Part shown: one piece after another, positions 54,154-61,634 of the stretch | How the letters are laid out: every line of letters begins with the position of its first letter | How positions within the stretch are numbered: the first letter of the stretch is position 1 | Assembly (NCBI RefSeq): GCF_034119865.1 | Contig: NZ_CP139421.1 | Span: forward strand, 3,683,501-3,747,500 | DNA: 64,000 bases | Direction of reading: 5' to 3' | Origin: Algoriphagus sp. NG3 | GTDB lineage: Bacteria; Bacteroidota; Bacteroidia; Cytophagales; Cyclobacteriaceae | Position numbers and translations under genes: made by a program | Notes under the pieces: model-generated | What the model was told of the DNA's origin: nothing | The model's database searches: none | The model's input: the letters and a program-made list of their open reading frames with translations, nothing else

Positions 54154-54185
54154 GTTTTGTAACCCTGAAAATCAACAAATGTAAT

Positions 54186-54225
54186 TCATGAGTTACCGTT
54201 ATTCGCACCAAACGGTAACTCATGA
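54186..54225 (+). promoter_or_regulatory. 15-bp inverted repeat covering the hemN start codon
   Basis: TCATGAGTTACCGTT (54186-54200) and AACGGTAACTCATGA (54211-54225) are exact reverse complements, separated by 10 bases. The right arm contains the first hemN ATG (54222-54224). In RNA this would form a stable stem that hides the start codon; in DNA it is a symmetric site large enough for a dimeric regulator. Confidence 0.75.
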
Positions 54226-55580
54226 TGCTATCAGCCGAACTGGTTAAAAAATATAACCAACCTGCTCCAAGATATACTTCCTATCCCACACTCCCCCTTT
54301 GGGAAAACAATCTTCAATCTGAAGTATGGGAAAAATTGGTAAAAAAGGCCTTCCTACAATTTGGAAAAAAGGAAGGCATCTCTCTATATATCCACCTTCC
54401 CTTCTGCGAAAGTCTGTGCACCTACTGTGGCTGCAACAAGCGGATTACCAAAAACGAAGCTGTGAAAGCTCCTTATATAGAGGCTCTACTAGCTGAGTGG
54501 AGAAAATACGCAGACCTATTTGTTGAAAAACCTAAAATAGCCGGCATCCATTTAGGCGGAGGTACACCCACGTTCTTTGACCCAGAGAGTTTACACGATT
54601 TGATATCCCAAATCCTAGACAGTTCTGATCGCATGCCGCAGGCTGAATTTAGTTTTGAAGGACATCCAAACAACACAAGTTTTGACCATTTAAAGACGCT
54701 GAGAAACTTAGGATTTGACCGTGTGAGTTTCGGGATCCAGGATTTTGACGAGCAGGTGCAAACTGCTATCCACAGAATTCAGCCCTTCGAAAAAGTTAAA
54801 AATGTAACCGATACTGCAAGATCCTTAGGCTATACCTCTATTAATTTTGATCTTATCTATGGGCTGCCGCATCAGACGCTGGAGAGCATGACTGACACCA
54901 TCGCAAAAGTCCAGTCTCTAAAACCTGATCGCATAGCATTTTATTCCTATGCACATTTGCCAAGTGCCTTCCCTGCACAAAAAAGTTTTGAACAGTTTCT
55001 GCCTTCTGAAATACAAAAGAAAGAGTTGTACGAAACAGGGAAGACTCTTCTTAAAAATATCGGGTATGAAGAAATTGGTATGGATCATTTTGCCTTGCCA
55101 GGCGACCCATTGGTCTCTGCAAAGTCCGAAGGTCGGCTTCATAGAAATTTCATGGGCTACACGACATTGCCTTCCAAAATACTGATCGGCCTCGGAGCAA
55201 GCAGCATTAGTGATGTTTACTTTGCGTATGCACAGAATACAAAAGGAATAGAAAGCTATCAGTCGGAGGCTATAAGTGGTTGCTGGGCCTTACAGAAAGG
55301 ACATATACTTACTGAGCAAGATATTCTGGTAAGGAGTAGTATCCTTGACCTGATATGTAAAAAACAAGCAGAAATCCCTAAAGAAATCTGGAATTCGCTA
55401 AGTGAAAGACAGTTAGCCAACTTAAGCGAAATGGAATGCGATCAGCTCATAAATATTTCTTCCACTAGACTGACTTTAAGGGAGGAGGGGGTGCACTTCG
55501 TGAGAAATATTTGTGTCCAGATCGATCTGAGACTTGCTGCCGACCGTTCAAAAAAAAAGATTTTCAGTAAGGTGGTTTAG
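54222..55580 (+). CDS. hemN: Oxygen-independent coproporphyrinogen III oxidase
   Basis: A 452-residue radical-SAM enzyme. CESLCTYCGC (C62, C66, C69 cluster ligands and C71) is in the same positions as in Escherichia coli HemN, with GGGTPTFF and FGIQDFDEQVQ following. It converts coproporphyrinogen III to protoporphyrinogen IX without oxygen, supplying haem for the cbb3 oxidase encoded opposite. Either ATG 54222 or ATG 54225 may be the start; the first lies within the hairpin stem. It converges on the SafE-family gene with a 4-base overlap. Confidence 0.95.
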   Translation: MMLSAELVKKYNQPAPRYTSYPTLPLWENNLQSEVWEKLVKKAFLQFGKKEGISLYIHLPFCESLCTYCGCNKRITKNEAVKAPYIEALLAEWRKYADLFVEKPKIAGIHLGGGTPTFFDPESLHDLISQILDSSDRMPQAEFSFEGHPNNTSFDHLKTLRNLGFDRVSFGIQDFDEQVQTAIHRIQPFEKVKNVTDTARSLGYTSINFDLIYGLPHQTLESMTDTIAKVQSLKPDRIAFYSYAHLPSAFPAQKSFEQFLPSEIQKKELYETGKTLLKNIGYEEIGMDHFALPGDPLVSAKSEGRLHRNFMGYTTLPSKILIGLGASSISDVYFAYAQNTKGIESYQSEAISGCWALQKGHILTEQDILVRSSILDLICKKQAEIPKEIWNSLSERQLANLSEMECDQLINISSTRLTLREEGVHFVRNICVQIDLRLAADRSKKKIFSKVV

Positions 55581-56278
55581 CGACAAAGGGTAACTTCAAA
55601 TTGCTGAGCACCATAATCAAAAACCGCTAAATCCGGGCTGTAAAATATCCCCAACCCTAGCCCTCGAAAGATAAAGAGGACACCTATCACTACTCCTAGA
55701 TAAGGAATGGCTTTTTGGAATCTCTGTCTGACCTGGACTGAAAAAACCATTCCAGAATACATCATCACGAGAAGCAAAGGAATAGTCCCAAGGCCAAAAA
55801 CAAACATATAAGCAGCTCCTAAAATTGGGCTTTGAAAAGCTAAAGCTGCAATCAATGCCATATACACCATCCCACATGGCAATAAGCCATTTGCAAGACC
55901 AGTGGCAAAAAAAGCAAACGTTCCGCCAGCCTTTATAAAGCGGCTCAACTGTCTCTTTACCCAGATAATTATCCCGGACAAAGCAGGAACCGACAAAAAC
56001 AGATCTGCTTTTCTATAAAAAAGTGCCAAGATCAAAATCAATACACCCATAGCTATAGAGAATGTCTGCTGAACTCCAGCCAAGGACAGGGTAAATCCTA
56101 TACTTCCTACCAATAGGCCTAATGCAGCGTAGGTGGCACTCCTTCCAAGATTATAGAGGATTTTATGGTAGAAATAAACATTCCGCTTAGAACTGCTTAC
56201 TGCCAAGGCTATAGGCCCACACATTCCCACACAATGAAATGCACCTAAAAAACCCAACAAAAAAGCGGTCCACAACAT
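55577..56278 (-). CDS. SafE/TauE-family (CcoI-linked) membrane protein
   Basis: A 233-residue protein with about six transmembrane helices and CVGMCGPIAL in the first helix, a cysteine motif typical of the sulfite-exporter TauE/SafE family members associated with cytochrome biogenesis in Bacteroidota. It directly follows the ccoH gene (0 bases between) and so belongs to the cbb3 operon. A role in copper or thiol delivery to the oxidase is plausible but not proven. Its stop overlaps the convergent hemN stop. Confidence 0.78.
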   Translation of the reverse strand: MLWTAFLLGFLGAFHCVGMCGPIALAVSSSKRNVYFYHKILYNLGRSATYAALGLLVGSIGFTLSLAGVQQTFSIAMGVLILILALFYRKADLFLSVPALSGIIIWVKRQLSRFIKAGGTFAFFATGLANGLLPCGMVYMALIAALAFQSPILGAAYMFVFGLGTIPLLLVMMYSGMVFSVQVRQRFQKAIPYLGVVIGVLFIFRGLGLGIFYSPDLAVFDYGAQQFEVTLCR

Positions 56279-56704
56279 CTATATGGTGATTTTCTTTTCT
56301 TGATAATGGCTTATCCCATTTTCCTTCCACTTCAACTGAACCTTCCAGTATCCTTGCTTCAGATCTTCTAAGGATACATTTGTCAATCCTGCTTGGTTGA
56401 CTTCCAGACTGATTTCTTTATCCAAAGAGGAATCAGAAGGCCGGAAAAATTGCAACTCACCTTTTGTGCCTAGGGGAAGATCAAGAATTAACTCATTTAA
56501 CTGAGCATTATAGGATATCACTACCCTTTCCAAGGCATTTGCTGAAGTAGAATTATCAATACGATCCTGATAGTTGATCTCTTCTTCATAATAATTTTCT
56601 GTCACCAGTTCTATTCCTTCCATACGCACGGAGATGATCACCATAGCCATAATCAATACTACGAAAGCGATTATTGTCAGAAAGATTCCTTTACCCCAAT
56701 CCAT
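56279..56704 (-). CDS. ccoH: CcoH/FixH assembly protein
   Basis: A 141-residue protein with one N-terminal transmembrane helix and a periplasmic beta domain, GYWKVQLKWKENG near the end, as in FixH/CcoH (usually 140-170 residues). CcoH helps assemble the cbb3 complex. It lies 24 bases after ccoG. Confidence 0.85.
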   Translation of the reverse strand: MDWGKGIFLTIIAFVVLIMAMVIISVRMEGIELVTENYYEEEINYQDRIDNSTSANALERVVISYNAQLNELILDLPLGTKGELQFFRPSDSSLDKEISLEVNQAGLTNVSLEDLKQGYWKVQLKWKENGISHYQEKKITI

Positions 56705-56728
56705 AATTCACAGGTTTATGCCCTACTT

Positions 56729-58141
56729 TTATTTTGTAGGTGCGGTGAAATTAGTTTTTATATGGCCTATCTCTTCCCCTAAGTGGATTACAGACAGCTC
56801 TATTTGCTCTTGATTTACTTTGACATTCTGTTGGCTTTTCACCAAAAAGAAACGGCCCTCAAACTTAGATTGCGGCTCTAATACCAAATGCTGATCGCCT
56901 ACTATTTCTACCTCTATTCCCTCAGTTAAAGACTTAAGTAAAAGCTCCTGGGCTTCATACGTTTTGTTTATCAGCGTAATCTGATAAAGATTCGTAACCA
57001 TTCCATCTTCCCTCTCCTGATATGTCATCCCCGGAAACCTCGTCACAGTGGCGGTGATATCTTTCCTGGTTGTCAACAAGGTGACAAAAGCAATGAGCAA
57101 AAGGAAGAGTATCCCGATGTAAACTTTCACTTTACCGGTCAATAACTTTTGGAAACCTTGTTTGATACTATTCTCTGAAGCGTATCGGATGAGGCCTGTA
57201 GGCCGGGCAACTTTCACCATCACCTCATCGCAGGCATCTATACAAGCGGTACAATTAACACATTCCATCTGTATGCCATTGCGGATATCTATTCCTGTAG
57301 GACATACCTGTACACAAAGGTTACAATCTACACAATCACCACTTTGGGCAGTTTCATCAACACTTTTACGGATAGGAGCCCTAGGTTCTCCACGGACGTA
57401 ATCATACATCACATTGATGGAATTATTATCCAGCATTACTCCCTGAAGCCGGCCGTAAGGGCATACAACTAGACATGCTTGCTCACGGAACCAGGTAAAT
57501 ACGAACATGAAAATCCCTGAAAAAGCCAAAAGACCTATAAATCCTGCTAAATGAGCAGAAGGCGGAGATGAAACTATGTTGATTACCTCATCTACACCAA
57601 TCAGATAAGCCATCACTAGATGTCCGATTAACAAGGAGACAATCGCAAAAACAGTGATTTTCAACCCCTTTTTAACAATTTTCTCCTTGTTCCATGGCTG
57701 TTCATTCAACGCCCGCTGTTGATTCGCATCACCTTCGATAAGGTATTCAATCTTTCGGAATACCATCTCCATAAATAAGGTTTGTGGACATGCCCAGCCA
57801 CACCACACCCTCCCGAATGCCACAGTAAATAAAATGATGAAGACGAAGAAAATAAGAAGTAAAAAAATGAGCAAATATGTATCCTGAGGCCAGAATACAG
57901 CACCAAAAATGATGAACTTCCGCTCGAAAATATTAAATAAAAACCAAGGCCTTCCGTCTATTTTAATGAATGGCCCGGCAAATAAGATGGCCAAAAGTAA
58001 CCAAGAAAGGTAAGTTCTATAAGTATAGAAATATCCTTTTACTTTTTTAGGATAAACCCAATTCCTCTTCCCGTCATCCTGAACGGTAGCAAGGGAATCC
58101 CTAAAATTATCGGGACGTAAATGTGGGTTCTTCTTTGCCAT
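56729..58141 (-). CDS. ccoG: CcoG/RdxA ferredoxin-type oxidase accessory protein
   Basis: A 470-residue protein with several N-terminal transmembrane helices, then two [4Fe-4S] motifs, CVDCNLCVQVCP and CVNCTACIDACD, and a periplasmic C-terminal domain (Ig-like FixG_C). WACPQTLFMEMVFRKIEYL is the FixG/CcoG signature. It is a proposed Cu2+ reductase that helps load copper into CuB of cbb3 oxidase. Gene order ccoP-ccoG-ccoH is standard. Confidence 0.94.
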   Translation of the reverse strand: MAKKNPHLRPDNFRDSLATVQDDGKRNWVYPKKVKGYFYTYRTYLSWLLLAILFAGPFIKIDGRPWFLFNIFERKFIIFGAVFWPQDTYLLIFLLLIFFVFIILFTVAFGRVWCGWACPQTLFMEMVFRKIEYLIEGDANQQRALNEQPWNKEKIVKKGLKITVFAIVSLLIGHLVMAYLIGVDEVINIVSSPPSAHLAGFIGLLAFSGIFMFVFTWFREQACLVVCPYGRLQGVMLDNNSINVMYDYVRGEPRAPIRKSVDETAQSGDCVDCNLCVQVCPTGIDIRNGIQMECVNCTACIDACDEVMVKVARPTGLIRYASENSIKQGFQKLLTGKVKVYIGILFLLLIAFVTLLTTRKDITATVTRFPGMTYQEREDGMVTNLYQITLINKTYEAQELLLKSLTEGIEVEIVGDQHLVLEPQSKFEGRFFLVKSQQNVKVNQEQIELSVIHLGEEIGHIKTNFTAPTK

Positions 58142-58190
58142 ATTAATTTTCTACTTATCGCCACAAACCGACAATAACGTCTGAGTGGAT

Positions 58191-59132
58191 TTAATCGGAA
58201 AGAGCCGTAGTATCAGAAGACACGCCCTCATCAGCTGCAGGGGATATAGATTCATCAGGCAGGTCACCGTCTTCATTACTTTCGTAGAGTTCACCTTGAG
58301 GCGCTTTAGGGGCGGCAGGTGTGGTGCCTTGCATAGAGAGAATGTAGCTTGACACTGCCTGAATTTGCTGAGGATTCAGTTGATCCTCCCAAGGCACCAT
58401 TCCCTTTTCAATAACACCGTATTTAATCACCTTGAATAAATCCTTAACATCCCCTCCATGAATCCAATATTTATCTGCCAAGTTCGGGCCAACGCCCCCT
58501 CCCCCATCAGAAGCGTGACATGCGGCACAGTTTGTATCGAATATCGTCTTCCCTGAGCTTAATGCTACATCCGAATAATCTACTTCTACATTGTTCTCAT
58601 CCAAGGACGCCAAGGCACTTGCTCCTCTTGCTTCAGCCTCAACAGCAGCTATACGGAGTTCTTCTTCATATTCCTCAACTCCCGTTTTCCCATAACCTAA
58701 GACCGTATAATATCCGAAATAAACAATAGCTATTACGATGGTTCCTGAAAACACATATTGTAGCCATGGCGGCATAAAATTGTCAAGTTCCTGAATACCA
58801 TCATAAGAATGATCATCCATCAACTTATCCTGAGCTAGCTCTTCCTTCACATCTCCAGTGACAAAACGCTGTTTAAAGGATTCCCACCAGCCTGGTTCTT
58901 CCGCCAGCTGCGGATTTTCTTTTCGGAACACCTCCGAAATAAAGGACAACATATACAACATCAAAACAAGGAGCAGAAGTATCACGCCAAGTATTACACC
59001 TATAATAATAACTATTGAAAGTTCTGTGGCTCCTATTCCCTGCACCACGCTTGAGATAGACTCATCCTGCGCTAGTAAGGGAGTGGAAAACATTAAACTA
59101 CATAAAGCAAATACGGTCAGATATTTTTTCAT
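58191..59132 (-). CDS. ccoP: cbb3 oxidase subunit CcoP (monohaem form)
   Basis: A 313-residue subunit with a signal peptide, two membrane helices (about 38-66 and 127-146) and one c-type haem site CAACH (C202, C205, H206) with the axial Met expected in GMVPWEDQ. Classical CcoP has two haems; only one CxxCH is present here, the form common in Bacteroidota. The Pro/Asp-rich tail is a low-complexity extension. It passes electrons to CcoO. Its start overlaps the ccoQ stop (ATGA). Confidence 0.93.
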   Translation of the reverse strand: MKKYLTVFALCSLMFSTPLLAQDESISSVVQGIGATELSIVIIIGVILGVILLLLVLMLYMLSFISEVFRKENPQLAEEPGWWESFKQRFVTGDVKEELAQDKLMDDHSYDGIQELDNFMPPWLQYVFSGTIVIAIVYFGYYTVLGYGKTGVEEYEEELRIAAVEAEARGASALASLDENNVEVDYSDVALSSGKTIFDTNCAACHASDGGGGVGPNLADKYWIHGGDVKDLFKVIKYGVIEKGMVPWEDQLNPQQIQAVSSYILSMQGTTPAAPKAPQGELYESNEDGDLPDESISPAADEGVSSDTTALSD

Positions 59133-59314
59133 GGCTGCTTGTCGGTTAATTCTTGGTCATCATCCATAGGTAGTGAGCTCATATGCTCGATGTATTCCTT
59201 TGGTACCTTCAGTGCCCAAATGGCAATTCCAGTGAAAAAAAGGACAAAAATGACAAGGGAGATAATCGGGAATATCTCTATATTTTCAATTGATCTTAAT
59301 ACTTCTTTGTACAT
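59129..59314 (-). CDS. ccoQ: CcoQ-like small subunit
   Basis: A 61-residue protein with one transmembrane helix (about 14-36, FPIISLVIFVLFFTGIAIWAL in two parts) followed by a charged tail, the size and layout of CcoQ. It stabilises CcoP in the complex. The gene starts 12 bases after the ccoNO stop and overlaps ccoP by 4. Confidence 0.88.
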   Translation of the reverse strand: MYKEVLRSIENIEIFPIISLVIFVLFFTGIAIWALKVPKEYIEHMSSLPMDDDQELTDKQP

Positions 59315-59325
59315 GATTCCTCTGA

Positions 59326-61452
59326 TTATTTAGATGAAGAGACTTTGATATCAGTACCCAAGCGTTGTAAATACGCGATCAATGCCACGATTTCTGTCGT
59401 CGGCATCACCTCTATACCTGCGTCTTTTAAGTTAGTCGCAATCTCTGCTGCCTGAGTTTCCAGATCCGTAGCTGCCTGGGCATCATATCCTTCAGGGTAA
59501 GGAACCCCTAGTTTTTGCATAGTTCTGATTTTCGCAGGCAAATCAGAATAATCAAGTTCATTAGTGATCAACCATGGATAAGGAGGCATCAAAGAACCGG
59601 GAGACATACTTCGGGGATCTTCCATATGGAAATAATGCCAGCTGTCAGGATACTTCTTCCCTACACGATGTAGGTCAGGGCCAGTCCGTTTGGACCCCCA
59701 GAGAAACGGTCTATCATAGACAAATTCACCTGCCTTGGAATATTCACCATAGCGTTCAGTTTCAAACCTGAAAGGTCTTACCATCTGTGAATGGCACCCC
59801 ACGCATCCGTTTTGTATATAGATATCCCTTCCTTCCAATTCTAATGCTGTATAGGGCTTCACTGAACTGATGGTGGGAACATTTGATTTCACCAAAATGG
59901 TAGGGATTATTTCCACTATACCACCAATCAGGATAGCTACTGTAGCCAAAACAGAGAAGAAAATTGGCTTTCTCTCCCAGGCCCTATGCCAGAATTCGCC
60001 TTTAGGATTGTAGTTTCTTGCCAATGCAGGGGCTGAATCTTCCTCTGTTTCGACAAACCTTCCTTGCTGAGCAGTCATGAACATATTGTACATCATCAGA
60101 ATGGCACCACTCAAGTACAACAATCCGCCAAATGCCCTCAACATATACATCGGCACTAGTTCTATAACAGTCTGAAGGAAGTTGCCATAAGCAAGCTTGC
60201 CCATTTCGTCAAACTCTCTCAACATCAAAAACTGGGTCAACGCAGCGACGTACATGGGAAGGGCATAAAAAATAATCCCCATCACACCTAACCAAAAGTG
60301 GATATTCGCCAATTTGGTCGAGAAAATAGTGGTTTTGAAGAGTCTAGGCCACATCCAATACAACATGCCAAATGTCAAAAACCCATTCCAGCCTAAGCCG
60401 CCTATGTGCACGTGCGCTACTATCCAATCGGTGTAATGGGCTATAGCATTTACATTTTTGAAAGACAACATTGGCCCCTCAAACGTGGCCATACCATAAG
60501 CTGTAATTGCCACCACCAAAAACTTTAATACAGGATCTGTGGTAACCTTATCCCAGGCACCACGAAGAGTCAACAGTCCATTTACCATCCCTCCCCAAGA
60601 TGGAGCAAGCAGCATCACCGAAAAAACAGTACCTAGCACCTGAGCCCACTCTGGAAGTGAGGTGTAAAGCAAATGGTGTGGCCCAGCCCACATATAAAGG
60701 AAAATAAGCGACCAAAAATGAATTATGGACAGCTTGTAAGAATAAACCGGTCTATTAGCTGCCTTAGGTAGGAAATAGTACATTAACCCCAAGAATGGTG
60801 TCGTAAGGAAAAATGCAACCGCATTATGTCCATACCACCACTGTACCAATGCATCCTGAACACCAGCATAGGCAGAATAGCTTTTCATAAATGATACGGG
60901 CAAAGCCAGGGAATTTACTATGTGTAAGACAGCGACGGTAATAAATGAAGCAAGATAAAACCAGATCGCTACATACATGTGTCGCTCGCGACGGGTAAGG
61001 ATAGTCCCGATCATATTTACTCCAAATGCCACCCAAACAACCGCAATAGCTATATCTATCGGCCATTCCAACTCCGCATACTCCTTAGATGAAGTGAATC
61101 CTAGAGGCAAGGTCAATACGGCGGAAAGAATAATTAATTGCCAGCCATAAAAGTGAAACCAACTGAGTGATTTTCTCCACATGGGAGCTTTCAATAGCCT
61201 GGGCATGGAATAATACACTCCTGCAAAAATTGCATTGCCCACAAACGCAAAGATTACCGCATTGGTGTGAAGAGGCCTAATTCTACCAAAAGTAGTATAG
61301 GGATTACCAAGGTTTGCTTCAGGAAGAAACAGCTGGGTAGCTGCAAGTACCCCGACAAGCATGCCTATTATGCCCCAAATAATGGTTGCGGCGCTGAAAT
61401 ACTTGACAATTTTATTGTCGTATTCGAACCTCTCCAGTGTAGAATCATTCAT
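59326..61452 (-). CDS. ccoNO: Fused cbb3 cytochrome c oxidase subunits CcoN-CcoO
   Basis: A 708-residue fusion; the ATG at 61452 (MNDSTLERFEYDNK) is used, since a longer frame upstream runs through ccoS. Residues 1-470 are CcoN (haem-copper subunit I) with RPLHTNAV, WWYGHNAV, AGPHHLLY and HVHIGGLGWNG holding the haem b, haem b3 and CuB ligands. After a linker, residues about 500-708 are CcoO with CVGCH and a distal Met region (SLMPPYPW). The enzyme reduces oxygen with very high affinity and pumps protons. Separate ccoN and ccoO are usual in Proteobacteria; the fusion is a phylum trait. Confidence 0.95.
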   Translation of the reverse strand: MNDSTLERFEYDNKIVKYFSAATIIWGIIGMLVGVLAATQLFLPEANLGNPYTTFGRIRPLHTNAVIFAFVGNAIFAGVYYSMPRLLKAPMWRKSLSWFHFYGWQLIILSAVLTLPLGFTSSKEYAELEWPIDIAIAVVWVAFGVNMIGTILTRRERHMYVAIWFYLASFITVAVLHIVNSLALPVSFMKSYSAYAGVQDALVQWWYGHNAVAFFLTTPFLGLMYYFLPKAANRPVYSYKLSIIHFWSLIFLYMWAGPHHLLYTSLPEWAQVLGTVFSVMLLAPSWGGMVNGLLTLRGAWDKVTTDPVLKFLVVAITAYGMATFEGPMLSFKNVNAIAHYTDWIVAHVHIGGLGWNGFLTFGMLYWMWPRLFKTTIFSTKLANIHFWLGVMGIIFYALPMYVAALTQFLMLREFDEMGKLAYGNFLQTVIELVPMYMLRAFGGLLYLSGAILMMYNMFMTAQQGRFVETEEDSAPALARNYNPKGEFWHRAWERKPIFFSVLATVAILIGGIVEIIPTILVKSNVPTISSVKPYTALELEGRDIYIQNGCVGCHSQMVRPFRFETERYGEYSKAGEFVYDRPFLWGSKRTGPDLHRVGKKYPDSWHYFHMEDPRSMSPGSLMPPYPWLITNELDYSDLPAKIRTMQKLGVPYPEGYDAQAATDLETQAAEIATNLKDAGIEVMPTTEIVALIAYLQRLGTDIKVSSSK

Positions 61453-61633
61453 GGGATTTTGGTTTTGATGGTTGATCTTTTTTATATTTTTTTGGGTTAC
61501 TTTCGAAAAGCATCCGGATCGAAGGCGTATGATTATCATCAAACTGGCCTTGCTTCATCGCCTTAAAAAAAAGAAAAAGAAAGGTGCCTGCTAAAAGCAA
61601 ACTGATTCCGATTAAGACAAAAATTACCTCCAT
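61445..61633 (-). CDS. ccoS: CcoS cbb3 assembly protein
   Basis: A 62-residue protein with one transmembrane helix (VIFVLIGISLLLAGTFLFLF) and a short cytoplasmic tail, as in CcoS, which is needed for cofactor insertion into CcoN. It starts 1 base after ccoI ends and overlaps ccoNO by 8. Confidence 0.85.
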   Translation of the reverse strand: MEVIFVLIGISLLLAGTFLFLFFKAMKQGQFDDNHTPSIRMLFESNPKKYKKDQPSKPKSHE

Positions 61634-61634
61634 A

